NCBI RefSeq assembly: GCF_015229955.1
Contig: NZ_JAAKYZ010000004.1
Coordinates: 62,001 to 126,000, forward strand
Reading direction: 5' to 3'
From: Campylobacter concisus
Lineage (GTDB): Bacteria > Campylobacterota > Campylobacteria > Campylobacterales > Campylobacteraceae
Length of the DNA stretch: 64,000 bases
Positions 27,639 to 37,986 of the stretch are shown piece after piece (positions within the stretch are counted from its first letter, which is position 1; each line of letters begins with the position of its first letter). Position numbers and translations under genes: made by a program. A model generated the notes under the pieces. That model worked only from the letters and a program-made list of their open reading frames with translations, was not told where the DNA came from and did not search any database.

Positions 27639-28393
27639 TTTTAAATAGGCTTGATGTGGAGCTAAATTTTACTATTCTTGTGAAAATTAGCGGGTTTTAG
27701 TGAGTGATTTGCTTAAAATAAATTTATTTAAATAGCGACCGTTAAAACTCAGATATATTTCTATTTTCTACCGAAACGCTTGTGCATTCATAGCTTACAT
27801 GGTGGCATAGGCATACTACTGCTTTAGGTTTTAGGCAAATCTTTAAAATTTCATAAACGAGTAATTTTGGCTCTAAAATTTGAGCTAAGCAGTAAGTGAA
27901 GCCAGATTTTAGTAGCCAATTCTTGCAAGTGAATGAAAGTTTTAAAATTTGCAAAATAGTAAATTTCTATTTTTAAAAATATAGACTTTAAATTTAAAAA
28001 CTTTATTCGAAAGGGAGATAAGGGGACTTGAATTACGAAGCCGTACCCTTATCTCCTTTTTTAAATCCCCTGTCTGCTTGCATTTACGAGACGAAGTCGA
28101 AGTAAAAACCCCTTGCACGTTAGAGAGCATGCGATAGCGCTTTGCGCCGCATGTATTTTACATCAAGCAAGTGTCAGGTAAATTTTAAAATTTATGAGCG
28201 AGCATATCACGCTTGCAAATTCGGTGGCAAGTGATAACGAGACCTGAATTTGGTAAGTTGCTAATGCGAGTGAGTAAGATTTTAAAATTTGTAAGAGTAT
28301 TTGATCAAATTTACAAAAACGAATTTAAAAAATACCTATTTATATATGTAAATTTACCAGAGAGGATTTAAGAGCCAAAGAGGCTCTTAAATT
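27639..28393. other. About 750 bases without a convincing gene
   Basis: Short frames of 60-70 codons occur but lack ribosome binding sites and have low-complexity, Cys/Ser-rich translations, so they are not called. The stretch holds one strong hairpin (28015-28062) and two nearby short segments with the shared word ACGAAG followed by a C-rich block (28034-28056 and about 28101-28120), suggesting remains of a dispersed repeat or decayed sequence. No tRNA or known ncRNA fold was recognised. The petC gene ends at its right edge. Confidence 0.5.
28015..28062 (+). terminator. Terminator-like hairpin in the gene-free stretch
   Basis: Arms 28015-28025 (GGAGATAGGGG) and 28046-28056 (CCCTTATCTCC) pair over 11 positions with one G:U, around a 20-base loop, and the right arm runs directly into TTTTTT on the plus strand. 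It has the form of an intrinsic terminator but lies about 370 bases past the nearest plus-strand gene. It may instead end an unannotated transcript or be part of a repeat. Confidence 0.45.
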
Positions 28394-29437
28394 TTAGTGT
28401 AGTTCGCTCCAAACTTTGCGTTTCCAAAGCCAAGCAAAAATTCCTAATATAAAGAAGTAGATCATGACATAAAGCCCTGTGCTCTCGCGCTCAGCCTTCT
28501 TCTTGTCGCCTACTTTTTGAATATAAGCTACCACGTCGTCTTCAGCGGCTTTATTTAAACCAACTCTTGGCATTGCGGTACCTGGTAGCATCTTTTGAGT
28601 ATCGTTTATAAATTTATGTAAATACTCATCGCCTTTTGAACGGATCATCATCGATAGATCAGGTGGGTTTGAGCCCATATAAGCAGCAAGGCTTACTTTG
28701 TTGCTAAATGCATATTTTTTGTCATATTTTATATCATGACATCTTTGACATGCATCAGCGAAAACCTTTTCTTCAGTGATCTTATTATTTGCCTTTTCAT
28801 AATCAGCAGATACTTTTTTCAAATAAGCTACTATATCGGCAGTCTCAGCATTTATATCACCACCAGCACCCATAAATGCGGTCATCGGAAATGGATGCTC
28901 GTCGTTAAATTTATGAGTTAGCTTTAAAGCCATATTTGGATTTTTAATGAGTGCGGCCAAGAATTTATCATCATAAATTTTACCAGCGGTACTAAGATCT
29001 GGTGGTACTACACCAAAGCTTTGACTAGCTGTCTCAGCATCCATACCAGCTGGCATACCTGCTGCTTCTATACCGTGGCATCCTGTACATCCTGCTGCTA
29101 CAAAGGTATCAGCACCCCTTGTGGCGTCACCTTTTGTAAGATCGATAGAGTTAATATCATTCCAAAATGCTGTATAGTCATCAAGAATTTTTTGTGCTAC
29201 TTCTACATCTTTTGTAGCCGCGTCTATACTTGCCTTATTTCCGCTAGCCTTAGCAGTCTCAAGTGCTGCCTTTTTTTGCTCTAAAAAGTGCTTTGCATAG
29301 TCAGTATCTTCTTTTGAGAAGTTATACTCAGCATTTGCAGTGTGTGGATGAAGTTTTGTGTGAGCATAAGGCTCAATACCCCAATATAAAACACCTGAAA
29401 GAATAACAACAATGGCAAAAATTTTAAGCTCTTTCAT
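28394..29437 (-). CDS. petC: Diheme cytochrome c1 of the bc1 complex
   Basis: It takes electrons from the Rieske protein and passes them to soluble cytochrome c on the periplasmic side. The 347-residue protein has an N-terminal anchor helix (about 4-20), two heme-c sites (CTGCH at 117-121 and CQRCH at 230-234) and a C-terminal helix (about 325-343). Two hemes are the epsilonproteobacterial form, unlike the monoheme mitochondrial c1. A long charged insert (about 40-95) precedes the first heme. It is the last gene of petA-petB-petC, two bases after petB. Confidence 0.94.
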   Translation of the reverse strand: MKELKIFAIVVILSGVLYWGIEPYAHTKLHPHTANAEYNFSKEDTDYAKHFLEQKKAALETAKASGNKASIDAATKDVEVAQKILDDYTAFWNDINSIDLTKGDATRGADTFVAAGCTGCHGIEAAGMPAGMDAETASQSFGVVPPDLSTAGKIYDDKFLAALIKNPNMALKLTHKFNDEHPFPMTAFMGAGGDINAETADIVAYLKKVSADYEKANNKITEEKVFADACQRCHDIKYDKKYAFSNKVSLAAYMGSNPPDLSMMIRSKGDEYLHKFINDTQKMLPGTAMPRVGLNKAAEDDVVAYIQKVGDKKKAERESTGLYVMIYFFILGIFAWLWKRKVWSELH

Positions 29438-29439
29438 AA

Positions 29440-30684
29440 TTAGCCCCTCTTTCTTTCAAGTATTGTTATAACTGGTAACGCAATTATAAATAAGAACAAG
29501 AATAGCAATGACGAATAAAACCCTATCCAGTCATTATAACCACCTGTTGGGAGCTTACCATATATAGATAATACGATAAGATCGATAACTAAGACCCAAA
29601 ACCATATAAAAAATAGTGGTCTTTTGTGAGCTGGAGCTACAAGGTCGCTTCTATCAAGAAGAGGTATAAGCATGAATGCAACACCCGCAAACGCAAACGC
29701 GATAAGACCAATGTTATAAGCAGAAATTCCGGCTATATCAAAGAAAAAGCCACGTAAAATTTCATATTGCCACAAGAAATACCACTCTGGATAGATATGT
29801 GGTGGGGTTTTTAGTGGATTTGCTGGCTCAAAGTTGATAGGATCCATTGCAAAGTTGAAGTGATAGCAAACAAGATAGATGACAAATATCATAAAGAATG
29901 ATACATACATAAAGTCTTTTGCCAAAAATCCTGGCCAAAATGGTATAACTTTAGATTTTGCTCTATCGCCGTGTAAATACTCTTGTGCCTCTACTTCAAA
30001 GTCTATATCTTCGCTTGTTAGGTTATTAACGTGTGGAACTCTTAAAGAGTAGAAGTGAATAACCAAAACAGCTATCGTTACAAGTGGCAATAAACAAACA
30101 TGAAGCATAAAAAATCTAGTAAGTGTTGAGTCGCCAACTGCGTAATCACCTCTAATCCACTCAACTAAAGCATCACCAATAACTGGCACACCGCCAAAAA
30201 GCTGAGTGATAACAGTTGCCGCCCAGTAGCTCATCTGTCCCCATGGAAGCATATAACCACTAAATGCCTCTGCTGAAAAACAGATAAATAGCACCATACC
30301 ACTTATCCAAATGACTTCCCTACCTCTTTTATATGAACCATAGTAAAGTCCAGTAAGCAAGTGAATATACATAATAAGAAATATCGTAGAGGCTGAAACT
30401 GCGTGAATGTGACGCCAAAGCCAGCCATACTCGACCTCTTGCATGATAGTATAATTTACACTATCAAATGCCAAATTTACATCTGGTTTGTAATACATTA
30501 AAAGTAAAAAACCAGTAACAATTAAGAGCATAAAAAGCGTTGTTAAAATAACGCCCATTGCCCAAAGGAAATTTATATTTTTTGGTATCCAGTATTCGCT
30601 AACTAGAACCTTCATAAGTTTTGTAAAAGCTAGGCGTTGATCAAGCCAGTCAATAACGCCAGTTGATTTATGAGCTAAAGACAT
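29440..30684 (-). CDS. petB: Cytochrome b of the bc1 complex
   Basis: This 414-residue integral membrane protein oxidises menaquinol and carries two b hemes. Heme-ligand histidines are visible in WRHIHAVSASTIFLIMYIH and in the later HVCLLPLVTIAVLVIHF helix. The quinol-site motif appears as PEWYFLWQYEILRG. It is full-length cytochrome b, not the split b6/subunit IV form. It lies between the Rieske and c1 genes, with ten bases to petA. Confidence 0.96.
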   Translation of the reverse strand: MSLAHKSTGVIDWLDQRLAFTKLMKVLVSEYWIPKNINFLWAMGVILTTLFMLLIVTGFLLLMYYKPDVNLAFDSVNYTIMQEVEYGWLWRHIHAVSASTIFLIMYIHLLTGLYYGSYKRGREVIWISGMVLFICFSAEAFSGYMLPWGQMSYWAATVITQLFGGVPVIGDALVEWIRGDYAVGDSTLTRFFMLHVCLLPLVTIAVLVIHFYSLRVPHVNNLTSEDIDFEVEAQEYLHGDRAKSKVIPFWPGFLAKDFMYVSFFMIFVIYLVCYHFNFAMDPINFEPANPLKTPPHIYPEWYFLWQYEILRGFFFDIAGISAYNIGLIAFAFAGVAFMLIPLLDRSDLVAPAHKRPLFFIWFWVLVIDLIVLSIYGKLPTGGYNDWIGFYSSLLFLFLFIIALPVITILERKRG

Positions 30685-30694
30685 TGCTATCCTC

Positions 30695-31198
30695 CTAAGC
30701 TTTTGCTACTAATTTTTCGTATTCTGGGCTTGTTTCGCCTAGAACTAGCTTGGTTCCATCAATCTTAAATGGTGGTATATCAAGTGGTCTTGGAGGAGGT
30801 CCGTATGTTTGCATTCCGTCGGCATTAAATTCGCCACCATGACAGGCACATACAAACATTTGTTTACTTGCTTTATACTCAGGTATACAGCCAAGATGCG
30901 TGCAAAGTCCGATAAGAACTACGTATCTAGCATCCCCTACAACAACATCTCTTTTGTCATTTTTAGCCATATCAGGACTTTTTTTAAGGATGAAAATAGG
31001 CTTTTTACGCCATTCAACCTGCCTCATTTCTCCATCTTTGATCGGACTTAGATCAACTGTTGTGAAACCAGCAGCTTTTACGCTTGGAAGCGGATCCCAA
31101 GTCTTTTTAACAGCCACTAGTGACATAGCGCCGCCGACAGCTGCCACAGCACCAAACGCAAGGCCGATAAAGCTACGTCTTTCTTGCTTTACTGACAT
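30695..31198 (-). CDS. petA: Rieske iron-sulfur protein of the bc1 complex
   Basis: The 167-residue protein has a twin-arginine-like N-terminus (QERRSFIGLAFGAVAAVGG) that acts as anchor and Tat signal. The Rieske [2Fe-2S] boxes are CTHLGC (99-104) and CACHGG (117-122). Cluster ligands would be Cys99, His101, Cys117 and His120, with a Cys104-Cys119 disulfide. It starts the petABC operon; the promoter lies in the 170-base gap before the mnmG stop. Confidence 0.95.
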   Translation of the reverse strand: MSVKQERRSFIGLAFGAVAAVGGAMSLVAVKKTWDPLPSVKAAGFTTVDLSPIKDGEMRQVEWRKKPIFILKKSPDMAKNDKRDVVVGDARYVVLIGLCTHLGCIPEYKASKQMFVCACHGGEFNADGMQTYGPPPRPLDIPPFKIDGTKLVLGETSPEYEKLVAKA

Positions 31199-31372
31199 TA
31201 AATTCCTTTCTATAAATAAATTCTTAACGATTATACTCTCAAAAAATTAAAAAAGTATAATTTCTAAATATAATCTGCAAAAATAATGTTAATTTTAGCT
31301 TAAACGTAAATCTTGATTTTAAGATAAAAATTTTAAGCTTTATGGCTTTTTGAAATAAATCTAAAATCAAAA

Positions 31373-33238
31373 TCAGCCAAGCCTTTTCTCATTCATCTTT
31401 ATATAAATATGTAAGATATCAATCGCAGCTGGCGTGATACCTGAGATTTCACTCGCAGCAAAGAGCGTAGGCGGTGCAAATTTCTCAAGCTTTTCGACCA
31501 CTTCATTACTAAGACCACTAACACTTCTAAAGTCAAAATTTTCAGGAATTTTCACATCCATCATATCTTTCATTTTTTCTATCTGATTTTTTTGCTCATT
31601 TATGTAGTGCTGATATTTACACTCGGTTAAAATTTGATCCACACTCGCATCATCCAAATTTGAAAATTTCTGATCAAGCTTTCTTAGTTTCTCAGCTGTA
31701 AAGCTCTTACGTGCGACAATCTTTTGAAGGCTCACATTTTGACTGATCGGCTCTTCATCAAGGCTGGCTAAAAGCTCTAAATTTTGCTTACTTGGCGTAA
31801 TTTGAGTATTGTTAAGGTAAGCAAGCCCATCTTTTAAATTTTGCCTGATAGCTTCAATTTCATTAAAAGTCTCATCATCAATAAGTCCAAGCTCATGGCC
31901 ATATCCGCCAAGCCTTAAAATGGCATTTTCCTCACGCAAAAGCAAGCGGTACTCCGCCCTACTCGTAAACATCCTGTATGGCTCTTTTGTCCCTTTTGTA
32001 ACAAGATCGTCGATCAAAACACCAATATAAGCTTCATCGCGGCGCAAGACAAGTGGTTCTTTATTATCAAGTGAAAGCGCTGCATTTATACCAGCCATTA
32101 GCCCTTGAGCGCCAGCTTCCTCGTATCCAGTCGTTCCATTTATCTGTCCAGCTAGATAAAGCCCTTTTACCTTTTTGGTCTCAAGGCTGTGTTTTAGCTG
32201 TGTTGGCTCGACGTAATCGTACTCGATGGCGTATCCATGCCTTACGATTTTTGCATTTTCAAAACCCTTTACGGAGCGTAACATCTGCACTTGCACTTCA
32301 TAAGGCAAGCTAGTCGAAAAGCCGTTTATATAGTACTCTGTAGCTTCAAGTGTTTGAGGCTCTATGAAAAGGTGGTGTCTGTCGCGGTCGCCAAAGCGGT
32401 TTATCTTATCCTCTATACTAGGGCAATATCTTGGTCCTATACCCTCGATCTGGCCTGTAAAAAGTGGCGCTTTGTCGAAATTTGAGCGGATTATCTCATG
32501 CGTAGTTTCGTTTGTATAGGCGATATAGCATGGCAGCTGCGTTGGTGAGAAATTTTTAGTTCTAAAGCTAAATGCAACTGGCTTTTCATCGCCATCTTGC
32601 TTTTCTAAAATTTTAAAATTTATCGTTTTTGCATCGATCCTTGGACATGTTCCAGTCTTTAGCCTACCTAAATTTAGCCCAAGCTCCCTTAGACTGCCGC
32701 TTAGATCCTTTGCGCTTAGCTCGCCCACGCGGCCGGCTTCTAGTTTGTTAAATCCAACGTGAATTAGCCCATTTAAAAATGTGCCAGTGGTAATTATCAC
32801 CTTTTTTGCGTTATAGATGTTATTTAGGTGGGTTTTAACGCCTGTTACTTCGCCATTTTCGCTTAAAATTTCAGTGGCGATCTCTTGAGAAATTTCTAAA
32901 TTTGGAGTATTTAAAAGCAAATTTCTCATATAAACGCGGTATCTATCCATATCGATCTGAGCGCGGCTACCACGTACTGCTGGGCCTTTGCTCTCATTTA
33001 GCACGCGAAACTGGATGCCAACAGCATCAGTCGTAAGCCCCATTTGACCGCCAAGCGCGTCGATCTCTTTTACAAGATGTCCCTTCGCAAGGCCCCCAAT
33101 GGCTGGATTACAGCTTGCGGCGCCTATTTGTTCAGCTAAGATCGTGATAAGTAAAGTTTGCTTGCCCATTCTGGCTGCTGCAAGACTTGCCTCAATACCT
33201 GCATGTCCGCCGCCAACGACGATGATTTCATAGTTCAT
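31373..33238 (-). CDS. mnmG: tRNA uridine-5-carboxymethylaminomethyl modification enzyme
   Basis: MnmG (GidA), with MnmE, installs the cmnm5 group on U34 of certain tRNAs, using FAD and methylene-tetrahydrofolate. The 621-residue protein has the FAD motif [12 protein letters not shown] at 7-18, [18 protein letters not shown] near 43-60 and a second nucleotide site GTFLNG. Length and motifs match the family throughout. It is upstream of petA on the same strand but separated by 170 bases, so it is probably a separate unit. Confidence 0.96.
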   Translation of the reverse strand: MNYEIIVVGGGHAGIEASLAAARMGKQTLLITILAEQIGAASCNPAIGGLAKGHLVKEIDALGGQMGLTTDAVGIQFRVLNESKGPAVRGSRAQIDMDRYRVYMRNLLLNTPNLEISQEIATEILSENGEVTGVKTHLNNIYNAKKVIITTGTFLNGLIHVGFNKLEAGRVGELSAKDLSGSLRELGLNLGRLKTGTCPRIDAKTINFKILEKQDGDEKPVAFSFRTKNFSPTQLPCYIAYTNETTHEIIRSNFDKAPLFTGQIEGIGPRYCPSIEDKINRFGDRDRHHLFIEPQTLEATEYYINGFSTSLPYEVQVQMLRSVKGFENAKIVRHGYAIEYDYVEPTQLKHSLETKKVKGLYLAGQINGTTGYEEAGAQGLMAGINAALSLDNKEPLVLRRDEAYIGVLIDDLVTKGTKEPYRMFTSRAEYRLLLREENAILRLGGYGHELGLIDDETFNEIEAIRQNLKDGLAYLNNTQITPSKQNLELLASLDEEPISQNVSLQKIVARKSFTAEKLRKLDQKFSNLDDASVDQILTECKYQHYINEQKNQIEKMKDMMDVKIPENFDFRSVSGLSNEVVEKLEKFAPPTLFAASEISGITPAAIDILHIYIKMNEKRLG

Positions 33239-33406
33239 GATAAATTTTTCCTTATTTTTGATTGCGTGATTTTATCCAAAAGCATATAAAATTTAAATTT
33301 TTAAAAAATTTTTATTACCAAATTTAATGTAGAGTTTTTTATTAATAATATTTTAAATATTTTGCTGTTAGATTTACAAAATTTTTAAAATCACAAAGGT
33401 CTTTCT

Positions 33407-36400
33407 ATGATGAGTTTATTAAAAGTTGCTGGCTTTTTGCCCTACCTTGCGATCGCATTTTTAAATGCAAGCGTCGATCTAGCACACAAAATAACCATAC
33501 AAAACGTTCTTTTAAAAACATACGATGGCGACATACTTTTTATCTTAACAGCTGTCATAAACGCAATGATCTTGCTACCATTTATCTTTTTATTCTCGCC
33601 CTCAAGCTTTATAAATGATAAATTCTCAAAGACAAAAGTCATAAGAATTTGTGCTATTTTTGGCCTTGTCATTAGTGTCGCGGTGCTTTTTAGCTATCTT
33701 GCAGGTGCTTTTGGCGTAGCCTTTGCTTTAACGCTCATACTGGCTGCTCAAAGTGCGATCTACTCACCAGCAAAATACGGTATCATCAAAGCCCTAGTCG
33801 GCCCTGAGCGCCTTGGCACAGCAAATGGCATCATCCAAGCGCTCACCATCGTTGCTATACTTTTTAGCTCATTTTTATTTTCATTTATATTTGAAAATTT
33901 ATATATTCAAGGTGGAAACTCAGAAGAGATCTTAAAAAGCGTCTATCCTATTGGCATCTTTTTAGTCGTATTTAGCGCGCTTGAAGCATATTTTGCCTAT
34001 AAGTTACCTTGCATTGATGAAAAAGACGAAACAAGCGAAAATTTTGATATTAAAAAATATATTCGCCTTAGCTATTTAAGAGAAAATTTAAAAGAAGTAA
34101 GGTCAGATAAAAATATCTGGCTAAGCATCGCTGGACTTAGTATATTTTGGGGAATTTCTCAGATCATCATCGCAGCTTTTCCAGCTCATTACAAAGCCGT
34201 TTTTAATGACGACAGCTCGCTAGCGGTGCAAGCAATACTTGCAGCAAGCGCCATAGGCATCGCATTTGGCTCATACGTGGCTGGCTCTATGTCAAAGCTT
34301 CACATCGAGCTTGGTATCGTGCCGATGGGCGCTATTGGTATATTTTTCTCACTTTTATTTTTCGCATTTGGCTCAAGCATCGGCGTAGTGAGCCTTAGCT
34401 CATTTGCATTTGGCTTTTTTGGTGGAATTTTTATAGTGCCGCTAAATGCGATGATCCAATACTTTGCCCCGCAAAAGACTACCGGCAAGATAATGGCGGC
34501 AAATAACTTCTTACAAAACGTCTCAATGTTGCTATTTCTAGCTATTGGCATAGGTTTAGTATATTTTAAAATTTCAACCACTGGGCTCTTTGTCTTTACA
34601 GCACTTGTCTGCCTAATCGGCAGTTTTTACGCTATTTTGCAGCTTCCACATCTTTTCACAAGGCTACTTTTACTGCCATTTTTAAAGACAAAGTACCGAT
34701 TTTTCGTTGAGGGGCTTCAAAATTTACCACAAAGTGGCGGCGCGCTACTTCTTGGTAATCACATCAGCTGGATCGACTGGCTCGTGCTTCAAGCTGCAAG
34801 CCCAAGGGGCATAAGATTTGTCATGTATAGAACGATCTATAACAAATGGTATCTAAAGCAAATTTTTAAATTTTTTAAAGTGATCCCAATAGGCGCAGGG
34901 GCGAGCAAAGAGTCGATCGAACTAGTTAGAGAGTGCCTAAAAAATGGCGAAGTAGTCGCGCTTTTTCCAGAGGGCCACATCAGCTACAACGGCCAGATAA
35001 ATGAGTTTCAAAAGGGCTTTGAGCTTATCATCAGAGATCTAGAAGAAGTTTGCATCGTGCCATTTTACCTTCGTGGCCTTTGGGGCTCGAGCTTTTCAAG
35101 AGCTAGTAAATTTTACAAAGATCTTACTTCTAAAAACTGCAGACGCGACATCATCGTCGCCTTTGGTAAGCCGATAACCACATTTATAAACGCTGCAAAG
35201 ATGAAGCAAAAGGTGCTTGAGCTTAGCTTTTCATCGTGGGAGAGCTTTATCTCAAGACAAAAACCACTAACCGAGGAGTGGCTAAGCAATGCAAAAGAAG
35301 AGAAATTTAAAGAGTGCGTGAGCGACAGCACTGGGTTAAATTTGAGCAACTTGAAATTTATAACAGCTGTTTTAGTCTTTATCAAAATTTTTAAACGCGA
35401 GCTAAAAGATGAGAAAAATATAGGCATCTTGCTGCCTAGCTCAAGCATCGCAGCTATCGTAAATATGGCGCTTCTTGCCATGGGCAAAGTGAGCGTAAAT
35501 TTAAACTATACGCTAAATGAGACCTCGCTAAATCACGCCCTAAGAAAGGCAGATATAAACACAGTCATCACCTCTAGCAAATTTCTTGAAAAACTAGCGC
35601 TTAAAGGCTTTGATCTAAAAGATGCGATGAGTGGCAAGGCTAAATTTGCAGAAGATCTCTCAGCTAGCGTCTCAAAAAAAGAGAAATTTTTAACGCTTTT
35701 AACTGCCTTTTTTGCCCCAGTTTGGCTTATTAAGCTTTGCTATTTTAAGCGTGTAAGTTTAGAAGATACGGCTACCATTTTATTTAGTAGCGGTAGCGAG
35801 GGCGAGCCAAAAGGCATCGAGCTAAGTCACAAAAATTTACTTGCAAACATTAAGCAAATAAGCGAACTTCTAAATTTCAAAAAAGATGACGTGATCTTAA
35901 ACTCACTCCCTGTTTTTCACTCATTTGGACTAACGGTCACCACGCTCATGCCACTTTGCGAGGGCATAAAAATGGTAAGCGTGCCTGACCCAACAGACGG
36001 AGCGACTATCGGCAAAATGGCGGCAAGACACAGCGCTAGCATCATCTTTGGCACCTCGACCTTCTTTAGGCTCTACACCAGAAACAAAAAGCTTCATCCA
36101 CTAATGTTTCAAAGTGCCAGAATGGTCGTAGCTGGGGCTGAAAAGCTAAAACCTGAGATAAAAGATGAGTTTAGGCTCAAATTTGGCATAGAAATTTATG
36201 AAGGTTATGGCGCGACAGAAACGGCACCGGTAGCTGCTGTAAATATGCCAAATATCCTAGAAAAAGAGAGCCTAAAAGAGCTTACATTTAATAGACCTGG
36301 CAGCGTTGGCATGCCTCTACCTGGCACTATCATAAAAATAATCGACCCAGAGACACTTGAAGAGCTAGAAACTGGCACAGACGGGCTCATCGTCATCGGC

Positions 36401-36859
36401 GGATCGCAGGTGATGAAGGGCTATCTAAACGACGAAGCTAAAACAAGCGAGGTCATCACGCACATTGATGGCGTAAGATACTATAAAACTGGCGATAAAG
36501 GCCACATCGATGAAAACGGCTTTGTATTTATCGTCGATAGATATTCAAGATTCGCCAAAATAGGCGGCGAGATGATAAGCCTTGGAAACGTCGAAGAAGA
36601 GCTTACAAAGGTGCTTGGGGGCGACGTTGTCTTTAGCAGCGCAAATGTGCCAGATAGTAAAAAGGGCGAAGCGATCGCACTTTTAGTAAAAAGTGGCACA
36701 GAGCCTGAAAATTTAGAGCAAATTTTAAAAGAGAGTAGCCTTGCTCCTATAATGATGCCAAGCTATATCTTCATCGTTGATGATATCCCAACACTTGCAA
36801 GCGGCAAAGTTGATTTTAAGGGCGTAAAAGCTCTAGCAGTCTCACTTCTAGCGGAGTGA
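33407..36859 (+). CDS. aas: LplT-Aas fusion: lysophospholipid transporter, acyltransferase and acyl-ACP synthetase
   Basis: The 1150-residue protein joins three modules. Residues about 1-420 form a 12-helix MFS transporter like LplT, which flips lysophospholipids inward. Residues about 430-620 are a PlsC-type acyltransferase with the HxxxxD motif HISWID (about 450-455) and FPEGHIS (about 521). Residues about 650-1150 are an AMP-forming acyl-ACP synthetase with the phosphate loop FSSGSEGEPKG (about 792) and GYGATETAP (about 933). Together they would import, re-acylate and repair phospholipids. E. coli encodes LplT and Aas separately. The gene stands alone, with AAAGG before the ATG. Confidence 0.9.
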   Translation: MMSLLKVAGFLPYLAIAFLNASVDLAHKITIQNVLLKTYDGDILFILTAVINAMILLPFIFLFSPSSFINDKFSKTKVIRICAIFGLVISVAVLFSYLAGAFGVAFALTLILAAQSAIYSPAKYGIIKALVGPERLGTANGIIQALTIVAILFSSFLFSFIFENLYIQGGNSEEILKSVYPIGIFLVVFSALEAYFAYKLPCIDEKDETSENFDIKKYIRLSYLRENLKEVRSDKNIWLSIAGLSIFWGISQIIIAAFPAHYKAVFNDDSSLAVQAILAASAIGIAFGSYVAGSMSKLHIELGIVPMGAIGIFFSLLFFAFGSSIGVVSLSSFAFGFFGGIFIVPLNAMIQYFAPQKTTGKIMAANNFLQNVSMLLFLAIGIGLVYFKISTTGLFVFTALVCLIGSFYAILQLPHLFTRLLLLPFLKTKYRFFVEGLQNLPQSGGALLLGNHISWIDWLVLQAASPRGIRFVMYRTIYNKWYLKQIFKFFKVIPIGAGASKESIELVRECLKNGEVVALFPEGHISYNGQINEFQKGFELIIRDLEEVCIVPFYLRGLWGSSFSRASKFYKDLTSKNCRRDIIVAFGKPITTFINAAKMKQKVLELSFSSWESFISRQKPLTEEWLSNAKEEKFKECVSDSTGLNLSNLKFITAVLVFIKIFKRELKDEKNIGILLPSSSIAAIVNMALLAMGKVSVNLNYTLNETSLNHALRKADINTVITSSKFLEKLALKGFDLKDAMSGKAKFAEDLSASVSKKEKFLTLLTAFFAPVWLIKLCYFKRVSLEDTATILFSSGSEGEPKGIELSHKNLLANIKQISELLNFKKDDVILNSLPVFHSFGLTVTTLMPLCEGIKMVSVPDPTDGATIGKMAARHSASIIFGTSTFFRLYTRNKKLHPLMFQSARMVVAGAEKLKPEIKDEFRLKFGIEIYEGYGATETAPVAAVNMPNILEKESLKELTFNRPGSVGMPLPGTIIKIIDPETLEELETGTDGLIVIGGSQVMKGYLNDEAKTSEVITHIDGVRYYKTGDKGHIDENGFVFIVDRYSRFAKIGGEMISLGNVEEELTKVLGGDVVFSSANVPDSKKGEAIALLVKSGTEPENLEQILKESSLAPIMMPSYIFIVDDIPTLASGKVDFKGVKALAVSLLAE

Positions 36860-37224
36860 GGCACCGCCCTCTTTCTTTGTGACAAAATACTACCCAGGTT
36901 GCAGTTGCGACTGATATTTGCATAAATCTTAAAAATTTTCTGCAAAGAGTTTTGTATAAAAATTTCTATTGCTTTTTAAATTTGGTGCAGTCTGCGTAGT
37001 TGCATGCTTGTTCTCTTTAAATTCTACTTTTACAAAATTTTACTGGCAGATCATAAAAGATGATGCTATACAAATAGTGAACAAATGGGCTATAACGTAG
37101 AAAAAGGTAACAAAGTGCTGCTAATTAAGATAAATTTTGCCCTAAATGAGCTTAGCAAGGAAGGAGCTTTAAGCGAAATTTCGCTTAAATACTTCGACAA
37201 AGATATTTTAAATAAGGAGAATTA
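36860..37224. other. Intergenic stretch holding a decayed binding-protein tail
   Basis: About 365 bases separate the Aas fusion from the ABC transporter genes. The first 190 bases show no gene or clear hairpin. The last 165 hold the remnant described in the next entry. A promoter for the transporter operon should lie here, but none could be fixed by eye. Confidence 0.6.
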
Positions 37225-37225
37225 A
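37060..37225 (+). pseudogene. C-terminal remnant of a third amino-acid-binding protein
   Basis: Read in the frame ending at the TAA of 37223-37225, this stretch gives YTNSEQMGYNVEKGN and then ALNELSKEGALSEISLKYF, closing with DKDIL. It aligns with the C-termini of both downstream binding proteins (AYTSNEPMPTAAIVKKGN and ALNELSKEGKLEAISKSYF with GKD). In-frame stops appear just upstream and the first three quarters of the gene are gone. Its stop overlaps the ATG of the next gene, which uses a ribosome binding site inside the remnant. It points to a former array of at least three tandem binding-protein genes. Confidence 0.75.
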
Positions 37226-37977
37226 TGAATTTTAAGCCCATTTTTGGCTTGATCGCAGGTGCTTTTTTAGCTTTAAATTTAAATGCTTCAACTATCAAAA
37301 AAGGCGAACTTATCGTCGCAACTGAAGGCACTTACTCACCTTACTCATTTTACGATGAAAAGGGCGAGCTAGTAGGATATGACATAGATATCGCAAGAGC
37401 GGTAGCGCAAAAGCTAAATTTAAAAGTTGAGTTTCTAACAGCTCCTTGGGATGCGATGCTAGCTGCTTTTGATGCTGGCAAAGCAGATGTTGTTTTTAAC
37501 CAAGTTAGCATAAACGAAGATAGAAAGAAAAAGTATGGTATGAGCGTACCTTACACTATGCCATATCCGGTAATTGTCGTGCATAAAGATAATAACGACA
37601 TCAAAAGTTTTGCTGATCTAAAAGGCAAAAAGAGTGTGCACTCTGCGACTAGCAACTGGGCAGCGATAGCTGAGAAAAATGGCGCAACAGTGGTCGTAGC
37701 TGATGGCTTTAGCAAAGGTGTGGAGCTTATCATCTCAAAAAGAGCTGATGATACGATAAACGATAACGTTACATTTTTTGACTACATCAAACAACGCCCA
37801 AATGCGCCACTAAAAATCGCATACACAAGCAACGAGCCGATGCCAACAGCTGCAATCGTTAAAAAAGGCAACACCGAGCTACTAGAAGCGATAAACAAAG
37901 CGCTTGATGAGCTAAAAGCCGAGGGCAAGATAAGTGAAATTTCGATGAAATATTTTGGAAAAGATATTTCAAAATAA
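37225..37977 (+). CDS. Amino-acid ABC transporter periplasmic binding protein, copy 1
   Basis: The 250-residue protein has a signal peptide (about 1-22, ALNLNAST) and a type II periplasmic binding fold of the SBP_bac_3 family: ATEGTYSPYSFYDEKGELVG then GYDIDIARAVAQKL. The pattern is nearest cystine/polar amino-acid binders such as FliY, but the ligand is not settled. It differs from copy 2 in the ligand-side segments while sharing nearly identical DNA in the first lobe. AAGGAG precedes the ATG. It is first of binding protein 1, binding protein 2, permease, ATPase. Confidence 0.9.
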   Translation: MNFKPIFGLIAGAFLALNLNASTIKKGELIVATEGTYSPYSFYDEKGELVGYDIDIARAVAQKLNLKVEFLTAPWDAMLAAFDAGKADVVFNQVSINEDRKKKYGMSVPYTMPYPVIVVHKDNNDIKSFADLKGKKSVHSATSNWAAIAEKNGATVVVADGFSKGVELIISKRADDTINDNVTFFDYIKQRPNAPLKIAYTSNEPMPTAAIVKKGNTELLEAINKALDELKAEGKISEISMKYFGKDISK

Positions 37978-37986
37978 AGGATCAAA

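Noticed and set aside
27742..28130. Two short minus-strand frames (70 and 62 codons)
   Set aside because: Start regions lack ribosome sites, they overlap each other, and the translations look unlike proteins.
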